In this document: positions 26,332 through 33,527 of the stretch, piece by piece
How positions within the stretch are numbered: position 1 is the stretch's first letter
Layout: each line of letters opens with the position of its first letter
Assembly (NCBI GenBank): GCA_964446955.1
Contig: CAYUQJ010000004.1
Location: 124,001-188,000, forward strand
Origin: Leptolinea sp964446955
Lineage (GTDB): Bacteria; Chloroflexota; Anaerolineae; Anaerolineales; Anaerolineaceae
Direction of reading: 5' to 3'
DNA length: 64,000 bases
The notes under the pieces: model-generated
Told to the model about the DNA's origin: nothing
The model's database searches: none
The model's input: only the letters and a program-made list of their open reading frames with translations
Translations under genes and position numbers: made by a program

Positions 26332-27866
26332 TGACCAACCTGCATACCCTGCAAACCCTCAAAGCCCTGATGCGTGACCCGATCCACTTCACCGAATACA
26401 CCGGTGGTATCCACCTGCGCGAGTACCAGTGCGGACCAATGCTGTCCATTCTGCGGTCCGTTCTCGGCCGCAAAGGGTTGAGTTTTGTCATCATGTTCCC
26501 GCGGCAATCGGGGAAAAATGAACTTCAGGCGCAGCTCGAATGCTACCTGCTGGCACTCCTTTCACGCAGCCCGGCCGAAATGGTCAAGATCTCGCCCACC
26601 TGGAAACCACAATCGCTGAATGCCATGCGGCGCCTTGAACGCGTATTGCAACAAAACCGCATCACCCGGCGGATGTGGCGAAAGGAAAGCGGCTACATCT
26701 ACCGCGTGGGGCAGGCACGGCTGATGTTCTTCTCCGGCGCGCCGGAAGCCAATATCGTCGGCGCCACGGCCGGCACGCTACTGGAGGTGGACGAAGCCCA
26801 GGATGTTTCGACCGCCAAGTATGACAAAGACATCGCTCCCATGGCCGCCTCAACCAACGCGACGCGTGTCTTCTGGGGCACCGCGTGGACGAGCCGGACG
26901 CTGCTGGCACGTGAACTGCGGGCAGCCCGCCGCGCCGAACAAGCAGACGGCATCCGGCGGGCATTTGTGCTTACCGCGTGCGAGGTGGCGGCAGAAGTGG
27001 AAGCCTACGGTCGTTTTGTGGCAGAGCAAACCGCCCGTCTGGGGCGCGACCACCCGCTGGTGAAGACCCAGTTTTACTCGGAAGAGATCGACGCGGAAGG
27101 CGGCATGTTCCCGCCCGCGCGGCGGGACGTGATGCGCGGATCGCATCCGTGCTGCGGTCAGCCCGGCAGCGACCGCATCTATGCCATGCTGCTGGATGTA
27201 GCCGGGGAAGATGAATCGGCCACGGGCAACAGTGAAGACCTTTCCAACCGGCGGCGCGATTCGACCGCATTGACCATTGTGGAAGTTGACCTCGCCACCC
27301 TGCAGGACGACCTGCTGCGCGCGCCCACGTACCGCTGTGTACACCGCCGCCTGTGGACAGGGATCAAACACACCACACTCTATGGACAACTTCTCGGGCT
27401 GATAGAAACCTGGCAGCCGCAAGCGGTGGTAATTGACGCCACCGGCATCGGAGCGGGTTTGGCTTCCTTCCTTCAAAAACGTTTCCCATCCCGGGTGATT
27501 CCGTTTCTTTTCAACCACGTGAGCAAGTCAAAGCTGGGGTGGGATTTCATCAGCGTATGTGATTCCGGCCGTTGGCAGGAACCGGACACGTCCGGCTCGG
27601 ATGACCAATCTGCGCTGCAGACGCTTTTCCAGCGGCAGTTGGAATCTTGCCAGTACCGGGTAAATGACAGCCCGGGGCGGCTGATGTCCTGGGGTGTACC
27701 GGATGGCACGCGCGACCCGTTGACCGGCGATCTAATGCATGACGACCTGGTGATCAGCGCGGCGTTGTGTGCCGTTCTTGACACCTGCCAGTGGTATGAC
27801 CCGGCTCCCGCTCTGGTGGTCCGCCGGGAGGATCCGTTGTTTGATATTGACAGGGGAGAATTTTGA
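26331..27866 (+). CDS. terL: Phage terminase large subunit
   Basis: ATP-driven DNA packaging motor and headful or site nuclease. The 511-residue protein shows a Walker A-like PRQSGKNE (about residue 60), Walker B with catalytic Glu LLEVDEAQD (about 145), the coupling segment RVFWGTAWTSRTLL, and a C-terminal RNase H-like nuclease with Asp residues in YAMLLDVAGEDE, VVIDATGIGAG and MHDDLVISAAL. The start at 26331 is fixed by the TGATG overlap and GGAGG; the frame is open upstream but out of homology. It ends by TGA overlapping the portal ATG (TGATG), showing that TGA is read as stop here. Confidence 0.93.
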   Translation: MTNLHTLQTLKALMRDPIHFTEYTGGIHLREYQCGPMLSILRSVLGRKGLSFVIMFPRQSGKNELQAQLECYLLALLSRSPAEMVKISPTWKPQSLNAMRRLERVLQQNRITRRMWRKESGYIYRVGQARLMFFSGAPEANIVGATAGTLLEVDEAQDVSTAKYDKDIAPMAASTNATRVFWGTAWTSRTLLARELRAARRAEQADGIRRAFVLTACEVAAEVEAYGRFVAEQTARLGRDHPLVKTQFYSEEIDAEGGMFPPARRDVMRGSHPCCGQPGSDRIYAMLLDVAGEDESATGNSEDLSNRRRDSTALTIVEVDLATLQDDLLRAPTYRCVHRRLWTGIKHTTLYGQLLGLIETWQPQAVVIDATGIGAGLASFLQKRFPSRVIPFLFNHVSKSKLGWDFISVCDSGRWQEPDTSGSDDQSALQTLFQRQLESCQYRVNDSPGRLMSWGVPDGTRDPLTGDLMHDDLVISAALCAVLDTCQWYDPAPALVVRREDPLFDIDRGEF

Positions 27867-28903
27867 TGAACGATTCACGTACCGGAATTATCAGCCGGCT
27901 GGTCGGCCGGTTGTTTGACAGAGAGATCGACCGGCGGGTCAGCCTGGCTGTCGCCGCGCTGGACGATGCCCGCGACCGGATGCTGCGTCCCGTGTTCCAT
28001 TCTCTCCCTTTGAGCAGCACACGCGACCGTTCTGACGGTGAACGGGATGACCTGCTTCGCCAGTCGCTGGATGCCTGGCGCACCAATCCGCTGGCGCGCC
28101 GCATCGTCGGCCTTACCTCGCAGTATGTGGTTGGAGGAGGCATCGGCGTGGATTGCGGCCACGAGCCCACGCGCGGATTCATTCATGAATTCTGGCAGCA
28201 TTCGTTAAACCGCATGGACAGCCGGATCATCGAGTGGTGCGATGAACTGACCCGTTCCGGTGAATTGTTCATCCTGGTCACAACCGACACCGCCGGGATG
28301 AGCTTCGTTCGCGCGATACCGGCACTGGATGTGGCAGAAATTACCTGCGCCGGAAATGACATCGAGCAGGAGACCGGTTTCACCCTGAAAGACGGGCGGG
28401 TGTACCCGGGGCGGGATACCGCGTTGGATGGTGAGGGAAATCCGCCGTTCATCCTGCATTACGCCGTCAACCGCCCGGCGGGAGCGCAACACGGCGAGAG
28501 CGACCTGGCGCCTCTTCTCAAATGGCTGGCGCGATACTCCGCATGGCTGGAGGACCGTGCGCGTTTGAACCGCTTTCGCACCACATTCCTGTTCGCCGTC
28601 ACGTTGAAAGGGTCCACGGCGGTGGAACGCGTCCGGCGGCAGGCGGAATTAAACCTCAATCCCCCGTCACCGGGCAGCCTTCTGGTGAAAGATGACTCGG
28701 AAACCTGGGAGGCACTGGCGCCACGGCTCGAATCGGCTGACGCCAATGCAGACGGGCTGTCGCTCAAAAAGATGATCGCGGCCGGGGCGGGCATTCCGCT
28801 GCATTTCCTGGCCGAGCCGGAAAGCGCCACCCGCACCACGGCGGAAAGCGCCGGCGGTCCCACCTTCCGTCATTTCGAGCAGCGTCAGGAGTTTGTTCTG
28901 TGA
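27866..28903 (+). CDS. Phage portal protein, N-terminal part ending at in-frame TGA
   Basis: Portal proteins form the dodecameric DNA gateway of the head. This 345-codon part covers the clip and wing regions (DAWRTNPLARRIVGLTSQYVVGGG, DELTRSGELFILV, the VRRQAELNLNPPSPGSLLVKDD stretch, and AESAGGPTFRHFEQRQEFVL) and then meets TGA at 28901-28903. The next codon, in the same frame, is ATG and the frame continues for 106 residues with typical portal C-terminal sequence. Joined, they give about 452 residues, normal for the family. The chosen start is the ATG at 27866 overlapping the terminase stop, with GGGGAG upstream. See the finding on the in-frame TGA. Confidence 0.85.
   Translation: MNDSRTGIISRLVGRLFDREIDRRVSLAVAALDDARDRMLRPVFHSLPLSSTRDRSDGERDDLLRQSLDAWRTNPLARRIVGLTSQYVVGGGIGVDCGHEPTRGFIHEFWQHSLNRMDSRIIEWCDELTRSGELFILVTTDTAGMSFVRAIPALDVAEITCAGNDIEQETGFTLKDGRVYPGRDTALDGEGNPPFILHYAVNRPAGAQHGESDLAPLLKWLARYSAWLEDRARLNRFRTTFLFAVTLKGSTAVERVRRQAELNLNPPSPGSLLVKDDSETWEALAPRLESADANADGLSLKKMIAAGAGIPLHFLAEPESATRTTAESAGGPTFRHFEQRQEFVL
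28901..28903 (+). other. In-frame TGA inside the portal gene
   Basis: Codons around it read ...GTT CTG TGA ATG CTG CGG..., frame unchanged from 27866 to the TAA at 29222. By comparison with my memory of related portals (FxLW-MLRDLL pattern) the position is usually Trp, so TGG to TGA is the simplest change. Confidence 0.8.
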
Positions 28904-29224
28904 ATGCTGCGGGATCTGCTTCAGGCAATAACAATCCGGGCAGCCCGCTGCGGCCGTCCGGTCAAGACGGACGCGGACATTGATCTGCGCGGTACCGACA
29001 TCTCCGCGCGTGATAACAGCGAGCTGGCCGGTGCCGCGGCTGAGATCGTCACCGCCTTTTCCAGCCTGCACGCCCGCGGATTGATCGATGATGCCGAGTT
29101 GTTACGCCTGGCATACCGCTTTGCCGGCGAGGTGGTTGATATCCCCGCGCTGCTGCGTCAGGCTGTGGATAACCGCCCAAAATCGGTGGATAACCCTGTA
29201 GATAAACCGGCGGATTCCGGTTAA
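28904..29224 (+). CDS. Phage portal protein, C-terminal part
   Basis: In-frame continuation of the portal after TGA: MLRDLLQAI at the join, then DIDLRGTDISARDNSELAGAAAEIVTAFSSLHARGLIDDAELLRLAYRFAGE, a segment typical of portal C-termini in this phage group. It ends at TAA. The ATG directly abuts the TGA (TGAATG), so termination-reinitiation could make it as a separate 106-residue chain, though no Shine-Dalgarno is evident. Absence of frameshifts suggests the interruption is recent or bypassed. Confidence 0.8.
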   Translation: MLRDLLQAITIRAARCGRPVKTDADIDLRGTDISARDNSELAGAAAEIVTAFSSLHARGLIDDAELLRLAYRFAGEVVDIPALLRQAVDNRPKSVDNPVDKPADSG

Positions 29225-29281
29225 TAACCGGCGAATCCCTGTTGAAAACCTGTGTACAGAACCTGGATGGATAGGAGGCGA

Positions 29282-30391
29282 ATGGAAAACATTAAAGAGG
29301 AAAGAGCGGCGCGGGTCAGGCTGGATGTATTCAACCCACTTACCGGCGACACGGCAGAGAAAGGCGATTTTCTCATCCTGGCGATCACCGCGGGAACGGG
29401 CAACGGCTGGTATTTTCCGCCGGATGTACTGCGCGCTTCCCTGCTGCTGTGGGACGGTGTGGAATGTTTTGTTGATCATTCCAGCCAGGACGGCCGCACA
29501 ACCGTGGGACGGTCAATCAGCGATCTGGGCGGCGTGTGTTCAAAACCCGTCTGGGACGAAAACAGGCAGGGTATCAGCCTCAAATTGACCCCCATTGGTC
29601 CGGCCGCGGACCTTATCCGATCGGTCGGGTTGGAGATGCTGGGAATGCGAATCGCTGCTCCCCGCGTGGGCTTTTCCGCTGATCTATTGCTGCGCGCGGA
29701 GAGAAATTTTCAGGATAAAGACATGAAGGAGGTACTGGAAATCATCAAGATCCTATCCCTTGACCTGGTGTACAACCCCGCACGCGGGGGAGCTTTTTTA
29801 CAGGCCCTCGCCGACGGAGAGCTACCACGATCCCCTCTGGAGAAAGGAAATTTCCGTATGAATGATGCTGTTGTAGAGACCCCCGTCCCGCCCGATACCC
29901 CTGTGAACGCCCATGCAATGGACCTGTACGGCAGCCTGCTGGACGCGCGTCTGGCAGCCAGCTCGCTGCCGTCCATCGCCTGCGATCAGATCCGCCTGCA
30001 ATTCTCAGGACGTATCTTTGAACCCGCGGAGCTCGACAGCGCGGTGGAATCCGCCCGCAGGTTGGTGGCCGGTCTTACCGGTGGCAGTGTGGTTCAGGGG
30101 CCGGGGCGTATTACTGCCGTGTTTGACTCCCGCGATCAGCTGCAAGCCGCGGCTGATGACCTGCTGGGAGCCGAACGCGACCCGAACCTGGCCGGTGTAA
30201 GACCCGCCCGGCTGAGCGGCATCCGCGAGTTGTACCTTGCGCTCACCGGAGATGTGGATATGCACGGTGGGTATTATCCCGAACGCGCCCGGCTGGCCAC
30301 CACCGCTGATTTCTCCGGCCTGGTCAAGAATTCCCTGAACAAGGTGATCGCCAACCGGTGGAAGGAGCTGGGTGAAGCGGGTTACAACTGA
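29282..30391 (+). CDS. Prohead protease fused to capsid N-terminal region, ending at in-frame TGA
   Basis: The first about 190 residues look like a phage prohead protease (GDTAEKGDFLILAITAGTGNGWYFPPDVL, VDHSSQDGRTTVGRSISDLGGV, LDLVYNPARGGAF), here joined to the capsid protein in one frame. The following 180 residues are a scaffold-like linker and capsid N-arm (YLALTGDVDMHGGYYPERARLATTADFSGLVKNSLNKVIANRWKELGEAGYN). TGA at 30389-30391 then interrupts the frame, which continues TGG GAA CGG ATC in register. The ATG at 29282 follows AGGAGG; an upstream start at 29252 has no support. Protease-capsid fusions are known in several tailed-phage families. Confidence 0.82.
   Translation: MENIKEERAARVRLDVFNPLTGDTAEKGDFLILAITAGTGNGWYFPPDVLRASLLLWDGVECFVDHSSQDGRTTVGRSISDLGGVCSKPVWDENRQGISLKLTPIGPAADLIRSVGLEMLGMRIAAPRVGFSADLLLRAERNFQDKDMKEVLEIIKILSLDLVYNPARGGAFLQALADGELPRSPLEKGNFRMNDAVVETPVPPDTPVNAHAMDLYGSLLDARLAASSLPSIACDQIRLQFSGRIFEPAELDSAVESARRLVAGLTGGSVVQGPGRITAVFDSRDQLQAAADDLLGAERDPNLAGVRPARLSGIRELYLALTGDVDMHGGYYPERARLATTADFSGLVKNSLNKVIANRWKELGEAGYN
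30389..30391 (+). other. In-frame TGA inside the protease-capsid gene
   Basis: Codons read GGT TAC AAC TGA TGG GAA CGG ATC. Related capsid proteins as I recall them have Y-[DN]-W-W-E at this point, so the TGA stands for the first of two Trp codons. The frame is open before (from 29282) and after (to TAG at 31247). Confidence 0.8.
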
Positions 30392-30409
30392 TGGGAACGG
30401 ATCGCCTGC

Positions 30410-31249
30410 ATGGAACATTTCGACAGCCTGCAGCAAATTACCGGAACGCTGGTCGGTACGGTGGGCGATCTGCCCGAGGTGGCGGAGCGCGGCGAGTACC
30501 AGGAACTGGTGGTGGGCGATTCCCCTGAAACGGCGGATTGGAAGAAGTACGGCGGTTACATCCCGCTCACGCTGGAACTCATTGACCGCGATGAGACCCG
30601 CAAGCTGAAAGCCTATCCACGCGAACTAGCTGCCGCCGGTCTGCGCAAGATATCCAGCCTGGTATCCGCTGTTTTTACTGCCAACAACGGCATCGGTCCA
30701 AACCTGGCGGATGGCGGAGCGCTATTTAACGCGACAGCCGTCACCACGCAGGGCGGTCACAAGAACCTGCTGACCGGCGCGTTATCCGCTGCCGAGTGGG
30801 ACACGGTGTGTACCTCTGTGTACAACCAGCCTTTGCTCATCAAGAACGCGTCCGGAGTGTATGGCACCGGCCCGCGTATGGCCGTCAACCCGCGCTATCT
30901 GCTGGTCCCCCGCGCCCTGCAGCTGGCTGCCATGAAGATCCTGTATCCCTCGCTGGAAAATGCCGCCAGTATTTACAGCGAGAACATGCAGCGCGGACAG
31001 CCGGGTGATGTGATCACCGTGCCCGAGTGGACGGATACCTCCAACTGGGCTGCCGTCTGCGATCCGCGGATCGCCCCGGCTGTGTTCATTGGCGAACGGT
31101 TCGGCATCATGCCCGAGATATTCCTGGCAGGCGACGAGCTCAGTCCAGCCGTTTTCACCCATGACGAACACCGGTTGAAAGTGCGCCACTTCCTGGCTGT
31201 GTGGGTAAACGACTTCCGTCCGCTGCACAAATCGAATGTGGCGGAGTAG
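30410..31249 (+). CDS. Major capsid protein, C-terminal (HK97-fold) part
   Basis: In-frame continuation after the TGA. From the first ATG at 30410 it has 279 residues including FDSLQQITGTLVGTVGDLPEVAERGEYQEL, the E-loop-like TADWKKYGGYIPLTLELIDRDETRKLKAYPRELAAAGLRKISSLVSAVFT and P-domain/A-domain sequence to FLAVWVNDFRPL, then TAG. This is a shell-forming HK97-type subunit. Starting at this ATG would lose the N-arm, and no Shine-Dalgarno precedes it, so an independently translated copy is unlikely to be assembly-competent. Family recognition is by motif only. Confidence 0.83.
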   Translation: MEHFDSLQQITGTLVGTVGDLPEVAERGEYQELVVGDSPETADWKKYGGYIPLTLELIDRDETRKLKAYPRELAAAGLRKISSLVSAVFTANNGIGPNLADGGALFNATAVTTQGGHKNLLTGALSAAEWDTVCTSVYNQPLLIKNASGVYGTGPRMAVNPRYLLVPRALQLAAMKILYPSLENAASIYSENMQRGQPGDVITVPEWTDTSNWAAVCDPRIAPAVFIGERFGIMPEIFLAGDELSPAVFTHDEHRLKVRHFLAVWVNDFRPLHKSNVAE

Positions 31250-31311
31250 GTTTCAATCCCCCCGCCAACCTGCCCTCCCGGGGAGGAAGGCGAGGGCACA
31301 AAAGGAGAAAA

Positions 31312-31512
31312 ATGCAAAAACTGGTCGAACTGTTGTCATCCCGCAAATTCTGGGCTGCCCTGGTGGGTCTGGTTGTAATCATCCTGAAAGCCTACCAGCC
31401 CGATTTTCCCGTCAGTGAAGAGGAAATCACCAACCTGGTCGCGGTTCTGGCCGCCTATATCCTGGGAACGGCCATTTCCAACGTGGCGGGGAAGATGAAA
31501 TCCGCCGGATAG
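31312..31512 (+). CDS. Holin-like small membrane protein
   Basis: A 66-residue protein with two hydrophobic segments (FWAALVGLVVIILKAY and ITNLVAVLAAYILGTAISNVA) joined by an acidic turn (DFPVSEEE), Lys at both ends. Small two-segment membrane proteins upstream of a phage lysozyme usually act as holins, permeabilising the membrane for the lysin; the GH25 gene lies 670 bp downstream. AAAGGAG precedes the ATG by 6 nt. It ends at TAG. Holin function is inferred from shape and position. Confidence 0.68.
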   Translation: MQKLVELLSSRKFWAALVGLVVIILKAYQPDFPVSEEEITNLVAVLAAYILGTAISNVAGKMKSAG

Positions 31513-31523
31513 GACTCCTGTAA

Positions 31524-31549
31524 GGGTGATGCACCCGGTTGCATCACCC
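31524..31549. repeat. Hairpin after the holin-like gene
   Basis: GGGTGATGCA and TGCATCACCC form a perfect 10-bp stem with a 6-nt loop, 12 nt after the stop. No T-tract follows. Confidence 0.55.
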
Positions 31550-31608
31550 GAAAGCAAAGTTAACCTGGTCATTCGTCTGACCGAATAGACCACCCTATGC
31601 CGCACCAC

Positions 31609-31670
31609 GGGCGAAGCAGGCGGAGACAGAGAGTAAATCCACCCCCAAGAACCCTCCGCCTGCTTCGCCC
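31609..31670. repeat. 17-bp perfect inverted repeat with 28-bp centre
   Basis: GGGCGAAGCAGGCGGAG (31609-31625) and its complement CTCCGCCTGCTTCGCCC (31654-31670). The right arm extends into CCTACA, and the 12-mer TGTAGGGGCGAA recurs at 36082. It looks like a small non-autonomous repeat (MITE-like) in the gene-free stretch 31513-31807. Confidence 0.6.
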
Positions 31671-31695
31671 CTACACACAACTCGGTTGGCTGATC

Positions 31696-31741
31696 TTGCG
31701 TCAACATCGCACGACGTTTTTTACCGTGCAGGTGTCGAAGC
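31696..31741 (+). repeat. Diverged copy of the 25.8-kb interspersed repeat, opposite orientation
   Basis: Reads TTGCGTC...CCGTGCAGGTGTCGAAGC; aligned without gaps to the reverse complement of the unit at 25776 it matches at roughly 37 of 46 positions. Together with 25776-25885 it brackets the terminase-to-holin genes as inverted copies. Confidence 0.65.
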
Positions 31742-31807
31742 CAATAATCCGGTTTGACAAAAAAACCGGGTGATCTCTTACCAAATTAAATAAGAAAGGA
31801 ACCCAAA

Positions 31808-32191
31808 ATGGACGAGCAGGAACGTAAATTGGTTGGGTTGATCTTGAATTGTCAACCCGAAGACTTGAAAAGTATCTCGCATCGCACTGATGGCAGCCTC
31901 GCGGTGGTAGCGCCCAACGGGATGAAATTCGTATTTTCGCCGGTTGAACTGGAAAACGCACGGGATTCATTTGGATTACCGTACGCTTCGGCAGGTTCAG
32001 CGGCCGGGGGTTCGACAGATTCAGAAGGCAGATTTCTAGCCGCTTCGACAGGCTCAGCGGGCGGGGTTTCGACAGGCTCAGCGGGCGGGGGTTCGGTAGG
32101 TTCAGAAGGCAGACTTCTAGCCGCTTCGACAGGCTCAGCGGCCGGGCAACGCATAAATAGAAAAATCCGCCAAAAGGAGGGATGCCTGTGA
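31808..32191 (+). CDS. Small phage-cassette protein with in-frame repeat-derived tail
   Basis: No family recognised. The first about 60 residues (MDEQERKLVGLILNCQPEDL...NGMKFVFSPVELENARDSFGLP) look like a compact domain. The rest is a Gly/Ser/Ala-rich tail made of copies of an interspersed DNA repeat (TTCGACAGGCTCAGCGG and relatives): a 27-codon unit with EGRFLAASTGSAG then EGRLLAASTGSAAG, kept in frame. GAAAGGA precedes the ATG. The end overlaps the lysozyme start by 10 nt in another frame, so the true C-terminus may be accidental. The gene could be functional with a flexible tail or a relic. Confidence 0.6.
   Translation: MDEQERKLVGLILNCQPEDLKSISHRTDGSLAVVAPNGMKFVFSPVELENARDSFGLPYASAGSAAGGSTDSEGRFLAASTGSAGGVSTGSAGGGSVGSEGRLLAASTGSAAGQRINRKIRQKEGCL
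32020..32146 (+). repeat. 81-bp period in-frame tandem repeat
   Basis: TTCAGAAGGCAGA(T/C)TTCTAG... begins at 32020 and again at 32101, each followed by CCGCTTCGACAGGCTCAGCGG. The sub-element TTCGACAGGCTCAGCGG also occurs between them. The period is 27 codons and every copy keeps the same reading frame. Confidence 0.8.
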
Positions 32192-32868
32192 TCACCGGCA
32201 TGGATGTATCCACCTGGCAGGGTACTGTCAACTGGGACAGGGCGGCAAAGAACGGCGTGTGCTTCGCCTATATCAAAGTCAGCCAGCGGTTGTACGCCGA
32301 CAAACTTTTCCATCAGAACTGGCCCGCGGCCAAAAGCGCCGGTATTTTGCGCGGAGGTTATCACTATCTGGTTTGGGACCGTGATCCGCTGGAGCAGGCG
32401 GATACTTTCTGCGCCCTGCTGGAAGACGATCCCGGCGAACTGCCGCCAGCCGCTGATTATGAAGAACGTGTCGGAGTTCCCCATGATGCCCTTACCCGGC
32501 TGTCGCGCTTTCTGAACGCCGTGGAATACCGGCTGGGTGTCAAACCGGCCATCTACACCGGGCCGGATTTCTGGAAGAACTACGGCTCATCCGACCCGAA
32601 ATGGGCGGAATACCCGCTGTGGATCGCCAACTACCAGGTGAATCAACCCCACATCCCCGCACCGTGGACGGAGTACACCTTCTGGCAGCACTCCAACGGC
32701 GGTGACGGCGAATACTACGGCTGTTCGTCGCGCGGGGTGGATATGAACCTGTGCAGCGAGGAAACCCTGGCCCGTTTTTCCACCAAACCGATCCAATCGG
32801 CGCAGGCGGTCAGCCTGCATGACAAAATTGACCGCCTCTGGAAGGCACATCCCGCGCTATGGCCATGA
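32182..32868 (+). CDS. GH25 family lysozyme (endolysin)
   Basis: N-acetylmuramidase cutting peptidoglycan, probably the phage endolysin. The 228-residue protein shows GMDVSTWQGTVNWDRAAKNGVCFAYIKVSQ at the N-terminus, GILRGGYHYLVWDRDPLEQADTF, the catalytic-region PAADYEER, KPAIYTGPDFWKNY, PLWIANYQ and WTEYTFWQHSN, all in GH25 order, with catalytic Asp/Glu candidates in DYEE. There is no signal peptide, so export would need the holin-like protein at 31312. AAAGGAGGG gives a strong ribosome site for the ATG at 32182. Its 3' end overlaps the adaptor gene. Confidence 0.92.
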   Translation: MPVITGMDVSTWQGTVNWDRAAKNGVCFAYIKVSQRLYADKLFHQNWPAAKSAGILRGGYHYLVWDRDPLEQADTFCALLEDDPGELPPAADYEERVGVPHDALTRLSRFLNAVEYRLGVKPAIYTGPDFWKNYGSSDPKWAEYPLWIANYQVNQPHIPAPWTEYTFWQHSNGGDGEYYGCSSRGVDMNLCSEETLARFSTKPIQSAQAVSLHDKIDRLWKAHPALWP

Positions 32869-33527
32869 CACTGGAAGATCTTCGTGCCCGGGTGAGCCGG
32901 ATGTTAATGGATACCGGGGAGGATATCTGGCCGGAAGCGGTACTGGATGAAGCCATCCGACAGGCAATCTCATCCTTTTCACAGGTCGTCCCCTGCCTGA
33001 ACAGCGCGGAAATTGCCGTACCGGCTTCCGGTGATATCGACCTGAGCAACCTGCCGGGTCTGGCGGGGGTGACCGCCGTCCGCTGGCCGTATGAAGCCGG
33101 CAAGACCGAAGCCGCGCAGCCTGTCAACCGGGTGATTGGTTGGCGCTTCTGGCGTGAACTTGACCGGCCGATACTGGAATTACGTATTGCCGGGGGAATT
33201 TGTCCGCCAGCCGGTGAGGTCGTACGGGTGCGTTACACCACCGGCCATGCCGTCAGCGGGCTGGATGGCGCGGAAACCACCACCATCTCGCCGGGACATG
33301 ACGCATTGCTGGTTCACGGGGCAGCCGGTTATGCCGCCCTGTTTCGCGCGGTGGACAAAGTAGAGAACCGCAGTTATGGCAGCCGCCGAACCGAACCGTC
33401 GCTGCTGCAACACTGGGCGGATGCCGTCCTCGAACGCTTCAACCGCGGGCTGGACAGCCTTCGCCGGCAGCGTCTGCCTTTTAATGGAAATACCCGATGG
33501 AGGATGGATCGATGGGATTCTCTTTGA
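32859..33527 (+). CDS. Putative head-tail adaptor protein
   Basis: The 222-residue protein begins with a helical segment typical of phage adaptor/connector proteins (TLEDLRARVSRMLMDTGEDIWPEAVLDEAIRQAISSFSQ), followed by a beta-rich middle (DIDLSNLPGLAGVTAVRWPYE...VVRVRYTTGHAVSGLDG) and a C-terminal helix pair (ALLVHGAAGYAALFRAVD...LLQHWADAVLERFNRGLDSL). This matches the layout of gp6-like connectors that sit below the portal. It overlaps the lysozyme gene by 10 nt and the next gene by 16 nt. Start may be 32859 or 32865. Assignment is by layout and position. Confidence 0.65.
   Translation: MAMTLEDLRARVSRMLMDTGEDIWPEAVLDEAIRQAISSFSQVVPCLNSAEIAVPASGDIDLSNLPGLAGVTAVRWPYEAGKTEAAQPVNRVIGWRFWRELDRPILELRIAGGICPPAGEVVRVRYTTGHAVSGLDGAETTTISPGHDALLVHGAAGYAALFRAVDKVENRSYGSRRTEPSLLQHWADAVLERFNRGLDSLRRQRLPFNGNTRWRMDRWDSL

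Noticed and set aside
26850..27518. 222-residue minus-strand ORF
   Set aside because: Opposite the terminase gene, which has clear ATPase and nuclease motifs; no domain in the ORF.
28901..30391. Selenocysteine at the two in-frame TGAs
   Set aside because: The expected residue at both sites is Trp, not Cys, the proteins are structural, and I see no obvious SECIS-type stem-loop right after either TGA.
31701..32231. 176-residue ORF on the minus strand with PLSLSK repeats
   Set aside because: Its peptide is the reverse translation of dispersed repeats and of the plus-strand gene at 31808; it has no ribosome site and no domain.
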